NCBI GenBank assembly: GCA_031276985.1
Contig: JAISMA010000236.1
Coordinates: 1 to 7,494, forward strand
From: Helicobacteraceae bacterium
GTDB taxonomy: Bacteria > Campylobacterota > Campylobacteria > Campylobacterales > SZUA-545
Direction: 5' to 3'
Length of the DNA: 7,494 nucleotides
Within the stretch, counting starts at the first letter, position 1. Every line of letters begins with the position of its first letter. Positions 1-5,233 of the stretch are shown here, piece by piece. The notes under the pieces were generated by a model that made no database searches, was not told the origin of the DNA, and saw only the letters and a list, made by a program, of their open reading frames with translations. The position numbers and the translations under genes are program-made.

Positions 1-176
1 TCTCGGACGATCGCGCCGTATTCGCGCAGAAAAAAATGACCAGGAATAATGTCGATTACGCTGTTGGCAACGCCGATGAACGGCTTGTCAAAATCCTCGT
101 CTTTTAGCCCCGTAGCCCGTAAAAGCGCGCGGTGCGGCGTTCGCTCGTAACCTTTTTTGATGACGTCGCTTCGCAT
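1..176 (-). CDS. ilvD: Dihydroxy-acid dehydratase, N-terminal fragment (runs off left edge)
   Basis: IlvD dehydrates 2,3-dihydroxy-isovalerate and 2,3-dihydroxy-3-methylvalerate to the 2-keto acids that precede valine, leucine and isoleucine; it is a cytoplasmic Fe-S enzyme. Only the first 58 codons are present. They begin MRSDVIKKGYERTPHR, followed by LLRATGL, KPFIGVANS and IDIIPGHFFL, which are the characteristic opening blocks of the family. The cluster-binding cysteines lie outside the window. The ATG at 174-176 is preceded by AAGG (184-187, read on the minus strand) at 7 nt, which supports this start. The gene diverges from the tRNA array and appears unrelated to the acyl cassette to the right. 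Family assignment is by recognition of the N-terminus. Confidence 0.93.
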   Translation of the reverse strand, partial: MRSDVIKKGYERTPHRALLRATGLKDEDFDKPFIGVANSVIDIIPGHFFLREYGAIVR

Positions 177-209
177 AAAATCGCCTTGATTATTGATTTC
201 TAGGCGCAA

Positions 210-215
210 ATTATA
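210..215 (-). promoter_or_regulatory. Putative -10 box of the ilvD promoter
   Basis: A perfect TATAAT on the minus strand lies 34 nt upstream of the ilvD ATG. No convincing -35 hexamer is seen at 16-18 nt; TTCGCG at 234-239 is the best and is weak. Campylobacterota sigma-70 promoters often lack a conserved -35, so the -10 alone is acceptable evidence. Confidence 0.5.
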
Positions 216-253
216 GCCTTACGTTGGTAACGGCGCGAAAAAATTCGGTTAAG

Positions 254-283
254 TTGCTTTTTTTAATATCGCTTTGCTACAAT
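254..283 (+). promoter_or_regulatory. Putative sigma-70 promoter of the tRNA array
   Basis: TTGCTT (254-259) and TACAAT (278-283) are separated by 18 nt. A TG two bases upstream of the -10 (275-276) gives an extended -10. Transcription would start near 290, about 27 nt before the mature 5' end of tRNA-Gly, a normal tRNA leader length. It points away from ilvD. Confidence 0.55.
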
Positions 284-316
284 TGCGCCTCGTTTTTCGC
301 CGATTGGCGCAACGAC

Positions 317-391
317 GCGGGAATAGCTCAGGGGTAGAGCACAACCTTGCCAAGGTTGGGGTCGCGAGTTCGAATCTCGTTTCCCGCTCCA
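317..391 (+). tRNA. tRNA-Gly(GCC)
   Basis: The full cloverleaf is visible. The acceptor stem GCGGGAA (317-323) pairs with TTCCCGC (381-387). The anticodon stem CAACC/GGTTG encloses a loop with anticodon GCC (349-351). The T arm (364-380) has a TTCGAAT loop. CCA is encoded at 389-391. It is the first gene of a five-tRNA array and reads GGC/GGT glycine codons. Confidence 0.98.
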
Positions 392-510
392 ATTTTTTAG
401 ACCGCAAAAAAGCGGGCGGCTTTAGTTGCAATTGCGGCGCAATTTTGAGATTTTGACAATCAAGAGGCGCTAAACGCCGTTTAGATTATGAAAATCCCAA
501 CAAAGCAAGC

Positions 511-598
511 GCCCGAGTGGTGAAATGGTAGACACACAGGACTTAAAATCCTGAGGACGGATTCGTCCGTGCCGGTTCGACTCCGGCCTCGGGCACCA
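511..598 (+). tRNA. tRNA-Leu(UAA)
   Basis: GCCCGAG (511-517) pairs with CTCGGGC (588-594). The anticodon loop CTTAAAA (542-548) carries TAA at 544-546. A long class II variable arm (GGACG..CGTCC) and a perfect T stem GCCGG/CCGGC (571-587) follow, and CCA is encoded at 596-598. The 119-base spacer after tRNA-Gly is the longest in the array. It contains a TTGACA at 453-458 but no well-spaced -10. Confidence 0.98.
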
Positions 599-636
599 GC
601 TCGCGGATTTTGGTTTTCGAGGCGCGAGACGTTTAT

Positions 637-710
637 GGCGGCGTAGCCAAGTGGTAAGGCTGTAGCCTGCAAAGCTTCGACCCCCGGTTCGAATCCGGGC
701 GCCGCCTCCA
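637..710 (+). tRNA. tRNA-Cys(GCA)
   Basis: GGCGGCG (637-643) pairs with CGCCGCC (700-706). The anticodon loop CTGCAAA has GCA at 669-671. The T arm CCCGG/CCGGG (683-699) is perfect and CCA is encoded at 708-710. The anticodon stem GTAGC/GCTTC contains one U-U mismatch (663 with 677); every other stem is intact, so the gene is taken as functional. Confidence 0.96.
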
Positions 711-739
711 AATCAGTTTAATTTCGCGGCTATCAAACA

Positions 740-829
740 GGACAGATGGCCGAGCGGTTGAAGGCGCACGCCTGGAACGCGTGTATAGGATAAAACCTAT
801 CGAGGGTTCGAATCCCTCTCTGTCCGCCA
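740..829 (+). tRNA. tRNA-Ser(GGA)
   Basis: GGACAGA (740-746) pairs with TCTGTCC (819-825). The anticodon stem CACGC/GCGTG encloses loop CTGGAAC, with anticodon GGA at 774-776. A long variable arm (ATAGG..CCTAT) and T arm GAGGG/CCCTC (802-818) follow, with discriminator G and encoded CCA (827-829). It reads TCC/TCT serine codons. Confidence 0.98.
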
Positions 830-837
830 CGCTTTAC

Positions 838-925
838 GGGCAGGTGGCAGAGCGGTTTAATGCACCGGTCTTGAAAACCGACGAGGGTAAAACCTCCGTG
901 GGTTCGAATCCCACCCTGCCCGCCA
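838..925 (+). tRNA. tRNA-Ser(UGA)
   Basis: GGGCAGG (838-844) pairs with CCTGCCC (915-921). The anticodon loop CTTGAAA has TGA at 872-874. The T arm GTGGG/CCCAC (898-914) is perfect, the class II variable arm is present, and CCA is encoded at 923-925. The outermost anticodon-stem pair is C-A (865/881). Only 8 nt separate it from tRNA-Ser(GGA), so the two must be processed from one precursor. It is the last gene of the array and faces the stop codon of the SDR gene 24 nt away. Confidence 0.97.
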
Positions 926-949
926 CGCGCCGCGACGCGACGCTTTGCG

Positions 950-1690
950 TTAGCCTAATCCGCCGTCCAAAACGTAATCCTGCCCCGTTATCCACGAAGC
1001 CTTATCCGATAGCAAGAAAACGGCGAGATTTGCTACGTCCTCAACCGCGCCAAAACCAAACGGATACAGCTTTTCGCGATCGTCGCGCATGGCGGCGAGA
1101 TTTGCCGTCATCGGCGTGTTTATATCCGCGGGCGAGATCGTATTAACGCGCATTTTAAGCGTCGCCGCCTCTTTGGAAATGGATTTGGCGGAAGCGATCA
1201 AAGCCGCTTTTGAGCCGGCGTAAATTAGCTGCGATTTGTCGCATATTCGCGCCGCGATAGAGGCTATAAAAACAATCGAGGTTTGAGCGCCTATATTGTT
1301 TCTTTTATCCAAAAGCGCTTTTGCCGTTTGGATCGGCGCAAAGTAGTTAATATCGAAAACTTTTTGCGCGCTTTCTTGATTATACGATCTTAGCGGCGAA
1401 AGCAAAGATATGCCCGCGCAATACGCCATTCCCGCGAATTTGCCGTATTGTTCCCTAAGCGATTTTATAAAATCAGGCAAAGCGTTAAGATCCGCGCATA
1501 AATCTTTGCTAACCGTAAAAAACGACTCCGGGTTTTTGGCTTTTTTACGCGCGTTTTCTAGTCGATTTTCATCGCGCGCGATCGCTATTACGCTCGCGCC
1601 CAAAGCGTTAAGCGCCAAAGCGATTCCTTCGCCGATTCCGCTACTGGCGCCCGTTACGATAAAACGGCTTTCGGCGCTAAACTCGATCAT
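950..1690 (-). CDS. SDR-family oxidoreductase (FabG-like, accessory acyl-chain reductase)
   Basis: A 246-residue classical short-chain dehydrogenase/reductase. The nucleotide-binding motif TGASSGIG is at residues 13-20, and the NNAG motif appears as YCAG (90-93). The catalytic tetrad is N115 (DIN), S144 (FIAS), Y157 and K161 (YAGSK). The C-terminal block ITGQDYVLDGG (235-244) is typical of the family. The length matches FabG-type enzymes, which reduce 3-ketoacyl-ACP with NAD(P)H. Its ATG overlaps the ACP-1 stop by 4 nt (ATGA) and no strong ribosome site precedes it, so translation is probably coupled to ACP-1. Being last in a cassette with KAS III and two ACPs, it most likely reduces the beta-keto product of the KAS III; this is inference. 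A sugar-dehydrogenase role cannot be excluded. Confidence 0.9.
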   Translation of the reverse strand: MIEFSAESRFIVTGASSGIGEGIALALNALGASVIAIARDENRLENARKKAKNPESFFTVSKDLCADLNALPDFIKSLREQYGKFAGMAYCAGISLLSPLRSYNQESAQKVFDINYFAPIQTAKALLDKRNNIGAQTSIVFIASIAARICDKSQLIYAGSKAALIASAKSISKEAATLKMRVNTISPADINTPMTANLAAMRDDREKLYPFGFGAVEDVANLAVFLLSDKASWITGQDYVLDGGLG

Positions 1691-1905
1691 ACGCCCGCTT
1701 TAGCGATCAAATCCGAAACGGTTTTGATTTGCTTGAAATCTTCAAACGACAGTTTAACGCCGTAATCTTGATCCATAAAAGCCAATATCGACATTCTCGC
1801 CAAAGAGTCGTACTCTTCTAAATCCTCTAGCCTTGTTTCAGGCTTTAACTCCGCTTCGGTTTGTAGCGCGTCGGCGAGTTTTTCCATAAATTCCGTAGCG
1901 TTCAT
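1687..1905 (-). CDS. Acyl carrier protein 1 (stand-alone ACP)
   Basis: A 72-residue acidic protein with the ACP fold signature. The phosphopantetheine attachment serine is S34 in EYDSLARMS, followed by the helix-II acidic region and a terminal helix (TVSDLIAKAG). The canonical D-S-L is kept, but the rest of the motif differs from housekeeping AcpP (usually GADSLDTVE), which marks it as an accessory carrier. The ATG is preceded by a strong AAAAGGAG at 7 nt. It sits 23 nt after the KAS III gene and overlaps the SDR start by 4 nt, so it is likely the carrier on which the KAS III/SDR pair works. It differs clearly from the second ACP in the cassette. Confidence 0.92.
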   Translation of the reverse strand: MNATEFMEKLADALQTEAELKPETRLEDLEEYDSLARMSILAFMDQDYGVKLSFEDFKQIKTVSDLIAKAGV

Positions 1906-1912
1906 CTTTTTG

Positions 1913-1920
1913 CTCCTTTT
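1913..1920 (-). promoter_or_regulatory. Strong ribosome binding site of ACP-1
   Basis: AAAAGGAG on the minus strand lies 7 nt before the ATG of ACP-1. It is the best Shine-Dalgarno in the cassette, so ACP-1 can be translated independently of the genes before it. Confidence 0.75.
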
Positions 1921-1928
1921 GTTGAAAT

Positions 1929-2987
1929 TTAGCTTGCGTATATACGCGGTTTAAGAGCGCATATATGATCCAGAGTCGTTAAACAAGCGCCCCAGGAAAG
2001 CCCAACGCCAAAACCCTGCGCGACGACTCTTTTTTTGGCGTTTGCGAATAGATCGGCGTTGTCGCAAATAACGCCCACAATCGACGAGCCATTTTGGTTA
2101 CCGTATTTAGGAAATATGATCGGAACTTTTTGCGGCGGAATTTTCGCGGATCTTGCGATCGTTGAAAGTATATGCGTATTGGCTTGATGTAACAAAAACA
2201 GGTCGATATTATCGACGCCGTTTGCTAGAACTATGATCTCGTTTAATAGCGGCGGCTGGCAGCTCATGGTGAATTTGAATATTTCAAATCCGTTCATATA
2301 TAAGTTTTCTTCGTTCCTCACGCATCCGTCGTCGTCGATCTTGTCCGCTCTTGTTTGCTCGTTAGAAGGATTTCTATAAGCGCCAGCGCGTTTAATTAAA
2401 TGCGAATAACCCGATCCGTCCGAATGCATTATGAAACTGGTTTTATCGGCGGCGCTTTTTTCAATGACGCTGGCGGAACCGCAATCGCAAAAAAGCGGAT
2501 ATTCGGCGCGGTCTTTAATGTTTACAGCCTTGCTAAGCGTATCGCCCACGCATAATAAAACGCGGTTTAGCCCTGATTGAATCATGGAAAACGCTAGATA
2601 TAATCCCTGAATATAACCTGAACATCCGCTACAAATATCGATAGCGATCGTCGTTTTTGGCATGCCTAGTTTATAGTGCAAAATATGAGCGTTTTGCGGC
2701 GTATAGTAATCGGGCGTCTGGGTTACCGACAGAATTGCGTCAAAATCGCCGCAAGATAAATTCATTTCTTTGATTAAGCGCTTTGCCGCGTCAAGACATA
2801 AATCGCTTGCGGCGGTATTTGCGTTTGTAACGTAGCGAGAACCAAAACCGATCGTCTTTTTAAGCCTTTTTAGCAAATTTTCGTCGTTGTTCCAATAATG
2901 CGGTTCGTCGTCGAAGTTGCAAAGATTTTCGCCAAGCGTAATCGCCGCGCCTTTTATGTCCGCGCACTCAAAATTCGCTAAAGCCAT
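1929..2987 (-). CDS. 3-oxoacyl-ACP synthase III family protein (KAS III, FabH-like)
   Basis: A 352-residue thiolase-fold condensing enzyme with the complete KAS III triad: C122 in DICSGCSGY, H267 in LLHQAN, and N297 in KYGNQNGSS. The terminal glycine-rich GFGVGLSWG (325-333) is also typical of FabH. KAS III enzymes condense a primer thioester with an acyl-ACP; FabH-like members in secondary pathways also make esters or close tetronate rings. The start codon lies one base after the stop of the intact VOC frame and has no clear Shine-Dalgarno, so translation should depend on ribosomes finishing the VOC gene. This matters because that gene carries a phase-variable tract. It is too divergent around the active site (CSGCSG rather than AACSG) to call housekeeping FabH, so it is treated as a pathway-specific paralogue. 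Confidence 0.92.
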   Translation of the reverse strand: MALANFECADIKGAAITLGENLCNFDDEPHYWNNDENLLKRLKKTIGFGSRYVTNANTAASDLCLDAAKRLIKEMNLSCGDFDAILSVTQTPDYYTPQNAHILHYKLGMPKTTIAIDICSGCSGYIQGLYLAFSMIQSGLNRVLLCVGDTLSKAVNIKDRAEYPLFCDCGSASVIEKSAADKTSFIMHSDGSGYSHLIKRAGAYRNPSNEQTRADKIDDDGCVRNEENLYMNGFEIFKFTMSCQPPLLNEIIVLANGVDNIDLFLLHQANTHILSTIARSAKIPPQKVPIIFPKYGNQNGSSIVGVICDNADLFANAKKRVVAQGFGVGLSWGACLTTLDHICALKPRIYAS

Positions 2988-2988
2988 T

Positions 2989-3413
2989 TCACGTCTTTCT
3001 TAATTGGACTAGCTCTATAAGAGCATGGTTTCTTAACGCTAAAAAACATATTTTTTCAAAATATGTCGCGTCGGTTATAGGAACAATTATAAGGGCTTTA
3101 AGCGAGGCGGTAATTTTGGCGGCGTCTGATTCTATATCGCAGGTTTCGTACGCAAAATGATAAAATTTAACGCGGTTTTTTAATATGGAAGTAAGCGGAC
3201 CTTGATCGTTTAGGTTTTCTAAAAGCTCTAGTATGGGAGATCCGCCCGCCGCCCCCCCCCCCGTTTGTCGCCAATAAACATGCCGCGTATATTTTGCTTA
3301 TGATCCACAAACGGCTCTGAAAGTTTTTTGTAACCAAGCGCCTCAAACGCGATAAACTCGCGCTCAATATTTTGCGTAGCCGTACCGATATGGTGAAATT
3401 TCAAATCAATCAT
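2989..3413 (-). CDS. VOC-family (glyoxalase/methylmalonyl-CoA epimerase-like) protein, frame broken at a G11 tract; phase-variable, OFF here
   Basis: Translation starts at the ATG 3411-3413, overlapping the FkbH-like stop by 4 nt, with GGAG 11 nt upstream. It reads FHHIGTAT..., then meets 11 G after residue K50. As sequenced it stops at 3228 after 61 residues. With one more G or two fewer it continues GSPILELLE, GPLTSIL, FYHFAYE and ALIELVQ to the TGA at 2989-2991, giving 141 or 140 residues, the length of a single VOC protein. The four expected metal ligands are split by the tract: H8 and Q40 before, H86 and E134 after (numbering for 12 G). VOC proteins of this type epimerise or isomerise acyl thioesters. 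A substrate on ACP is inferred from context. The intact distal half argues for reversible slippage, not decay. Confidence 0.85.
3041..3066 (-). terminator. Weak intragenic hairpin followed by a U run in the distal VOC gene
   Basis: On the minus strand ACATATTTT (3066-3058) and AAAATATGT (3054-3046) form a perfect 9-bp inverted repeat with a GAA loop, followed directly by five T (3045-3041). This is the layout of an intrinsic terminator, but only one pair per arm is C-G, so the stem is weak. It lies inside coding sequence about 55 nt before the KAS III start. Translating ribosomes would cover it when the VOC frame is open. Confidence 0.3.
3252..3262 (-). repeat. Homopolymeric G tract (11 G on the coding strand)
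   Basis: Eleven consecutive C on the plus strand, i.e. G11 in the coding strand of the VOC gene. No other homopolymer of this length is in the window. Long G tracts inside surface-structure genes are the standard phase-variation element of Campylobacterota, where slipped-strand mispairing changes the length by one or more bases. The coding frame is continuous only when the count is a multiple of three (9 or 12). With 10 G translation would end at 3167, with 11 at 3228. Confidence 0.9.
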
Positions 3414-4999
3414 TTAACGCTTATCTCCAAACCTTCGGTATTGATAAAATCTGGTATTTTATAGATAAAACTCCCTTCGCTACACAGCGCGCGATCGGTT
3501 AGCGTAGCCAAATAAGCAAGCGCGGGCGCGTTACGCTCGCCTTTTTTGTAGTTAATAATAATCTCGTTTTTGGTTTTTAACGTTTTCGCGGCGAGGGAAA
3601 ACATAAAAGGCAACGCGATATTTTCTATGTTTCTGCCCAAAGCTCTGCAACTAACCGTCATTTCGTCAAGCTCTAATGTTTCTTGATTTCTATGCGCGGC
3701 TAAGATCGCTATAATTCCGCTTTCTGAAAGATTATCGCTCATTGCGATCGTAATAACGCTGCGATCTGGCGATGTCATAAACTCCAATGTCTGACTTTCG
3801 TTGTATCGTTTATAATTAAGAATGAATTGATTTGTTTTGCCGAATAATTCGGACACTCTTGCGATCTGCGCTCGATTATTTACGCTGAAAAGCAATTTAA
3901 CGCCGAGTTTTTCAAAGTACTCTTTTTGCGAATAAGTTTTGGCTAATTTAGCGCGCTCCTCGTTTGCCTGCGCGTCTTTTGTGCGCAAACTATCTTCTTT
4001 GGATATTTTCAGTTTTGTAAGGCGCGGATAAAATTTAAGTTGCCGCAACGCGATCTCTTCGTCGACCGCTAAAATCGTTTTGATTCCGACGCCTTCCACG
4101 TTTTGAATTTCCGCCGGATTATCGTCGATAAAAACCATAGAATCTACGCCTATATTAAGCGTTTTTGCGATTTTAACGATATTTTCTCGTTTATTATTCC
4201 AATTGATTTGCGCGGCGGCGAAGTCGTCGAATTTTAGCGCGAAATCCATTCGTTTTTCAAACATTAGTTTTACGTCGCTTTCCTCGTTTTTGGATGCGAT
4301 CGCTATAAAAAATCCGTTTTCTTTTAACCTTTTTATCTCTTTTTGGAGCGCTAAATTTGGCGTAAGATTATCTATGCCGTCCTCGCCTAGCACGCCTTGA
4401 TAAAGCGTGTTGTCCAGATCGCAAACGATCGCTTTTAACGGCGCGAGTAAAAGCGCGGGTATCAACTTCAAACCGATATATCTAGCGACTTGCAAAACGG
4501 CTTTATTTGATAAGCGCGTACCGCTGTATGGCTCTTTAGCCAAATCATACGCCGCTTTATCCAGATCGCGTAAAATCGGCGCGATTGAAAAAAGAAAACA
4601 ATCGTTTAGATCGAGAGTTAGATCGATCGGATTTTGATCGTCGAGAACAACAATTAAGATCGGCGATTTTGTTAGAGATCGCAACGCGGCGGCTCGCTCG
4701 CGTATAAAACCTTTTATGTCGTTTGTTTTATATTTGGCTAAATCAAGATATATTAAATCGAGATCGCGCTCTTGCGTCATCGAAAAATTTAACGAATCAT
4801 CGTAGGCGCTATATATAAATTCCGCTTCCAATTCGGAGAAATTAAGAAAGGCGTTTAATACGGAAGCAATGGTTTCAAACGAATGGTTTCTATGAACGCC
4901 GATCGTAATTTTCTTGGCGGATCTGTTTTTTGCGATTGAGAGCAGTTCCAAACGCTTTAGCTCTTTGGCGAAAATCGGCGAGATCATTGGCGAAATCAC
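3410..4999 (-). CDS. FkbH-like HAD-IIIC phosphatase/acyltransferase (probable glyceryl-ACP synthase)
   Basis: 529 residues with the three-part FkbH layout. An N-terminal domain (about 1-185) comes first. The HAD-IIIC core (about 188-325) has motif I DLDNTLYQGVLGEDG (D194, D196), motif II IASKNEE (S236), a lysine near 270 and motif IV VFIDDNPAE (D292, D293). A C-terminal GNAT-like domain (about 360-520) contains GKTNQFILNYKRY and MTVSCRALGRNIE (C451). Characterised FkbH-type enzymes take the glyceryl group from 1,3-bisphosphoglycerate, remove phosphate, hold it on a cysteine and pass it to an ACP. The adjacent ACP-2 is the expected partner. The start is GTG at 4999, overlapping the ACP-2 stop (GTGA), with GGAG 8 nt upstream. 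An in-frame ATG 12 nt later is too far from that site to be preferred. Exact substrate (glyceryl, lactyl or other) is unknown. Confidence 0.93.
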   Translation of the reverse strand: MISPMISPIFAKELKRLELLSIAKNRSAKKITIGVHRNHSFETIASVLNAFLNFSELEAEFIYSAYDDSLNFSMTQERDLDLIYLDLAKYKTNDIKGFIRERAAALRSLTKSPILIVVLDDQNPIDLTLDLNDCFLFSIAPILRDLDKAAYDLAKEPYSGTRLSNKAVLQVARYIGLKLIPALLLAPLKAIVCDLDNTLYQGVLGEDGIDNLTPNLALQKEIKRLKENGFFIAIASKNEESDVKLMFEKRMDFALKFDDFAAAQINWNNKRENIVKIAKTLNIGVDSMVFIDDNPAEIQNVEGVGIKTILAVDEEIALRQLKFYPRLTKLKISKEDSLRTKDAQANEERAKLAKTYSQKEYFEKLGVKLLFSVNNRAQIARVSELFGKTNQFILNYKRYNESQTLEFMTSPDRSVITIAMSDNLSESGIIAILAAHRNQETLELDEMTVSCRALGRNIENIALPFMFSLAAKTLKTKNEIIINYKKGERNAPALAYLATLTDRALCSEGSFIYKIPDFINTEGLEISVK

Positions 5000-5220
5000 A
5001 GCCCAAGCTCCGCAAGTTTTCGCTCGATCGCGCTTTTGGACGTTAGATACGGAATATCTTCGGCGGCGAAAGCGATATTAAACTCCTCTTCGATTGTCAT
5101 AACGATCTCTATATGCCTCATAGAATCCCACAGCGATTCGCTTTGCATTGAAATATCTTCGTTTGCCAAAACCTCTTTGCCTAAAACGCTCGATAAAATT
5201 TGAGCTAGTTTTTCTTTCAT
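4996..5220 (-). CDS. Acyl carrier protein 2 (partner of FkbH-like protein)
   Basis: 74 residues from the ATG at 5218-5220; the open frame extends further upstream into the preceding gene, but this start has AAGGGG 5 nt before it and matches ACP length. The phosphopantetheine serine is S33 in LWDSMRHIE, followed by IVMTIEEEFNIAF, the acidic helix II of ACPs. W-D-S-M in place of D-S-L is typical of carriers paired with FkbH-like enzymes and of other accessory ACPs. It lies 13 nt after the NeuD-like gene, and its stop overlaps the GTG start of the FkbH-like gene. It is most likely the carrier loaded by that enzyme. The two ACPs are not recent duplicates. Confidence 0.92.
   Translation of the reverse strand: MKEKLAQILSSVLGKEVLANEDISMQSESLWDSMRHIEIVMTIEEEFNIAFAAEDIPYLTSKSAIERKLAELGL
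5008..5011 (-). promoter_or_regulatory. Ribosome binding site that selects the GTG start of the FkbH-like gene
   Basis: GGAG on the minus strand, inside the end of ACP-2, lies 8 nt before the GTG at 4999 but 20 nt before the next in-frame ATG (4987). This spacing favours the GTG. Confidence 0.5.
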
Positions 5221-5225
5221 CGTTT

Positions 5226-5231
5226 CCCCTT
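5226..5231 (-). promoter_or_regulatory. Ribosome binding site of ACP-2
   Basis: AAGGGG on the minus strand ends 5 nt before the ATG at 5220. It supports that internal methionine as the true start over the longer open frame that overlaps the NeuD-like gene. Confidence 0.6.
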
Positions 5232-5233
5232 TT

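Noticed and set aside
30..36. Seven-A run in ilvD as a second phase-variable tract
   Set aside because: It is short, encodes conserved Phe codons of the IlvD motif GHFF, and the frame is intact.
453..489. TTGACA followed by TAGATT between tRNA-Gly and tRNA-Leu as an internal promoter
   Set aside because: The hexamers are 23 nt apart, too far for a sigma-70 promoter, and no better -10 lies at 16-18 nt.
274..1146. Open frames on both strands across the tRNA array, including one of 121 codons at 781-1146 (+)
   Set aside because: They read through mature tRNA genes, and the longest one continues antisense to the SDR gene. They have tRNA-derived peptide content and no ribosome sites.
3167..3367. 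66-codon open frame on the minus strand across the G tract
   Set aside because: It is the third frame of the VOC gene after the tract, giving a basic low-complexity peptide. It is simply where translation would run with 10 G.
4203..4637. Two plus-strand open frames opposite the FkbH-like gene
   Set aside because: They are antisense shadows of a gene with intact HAD and acyltransferase motifs. No motif or ribosome site supports them.
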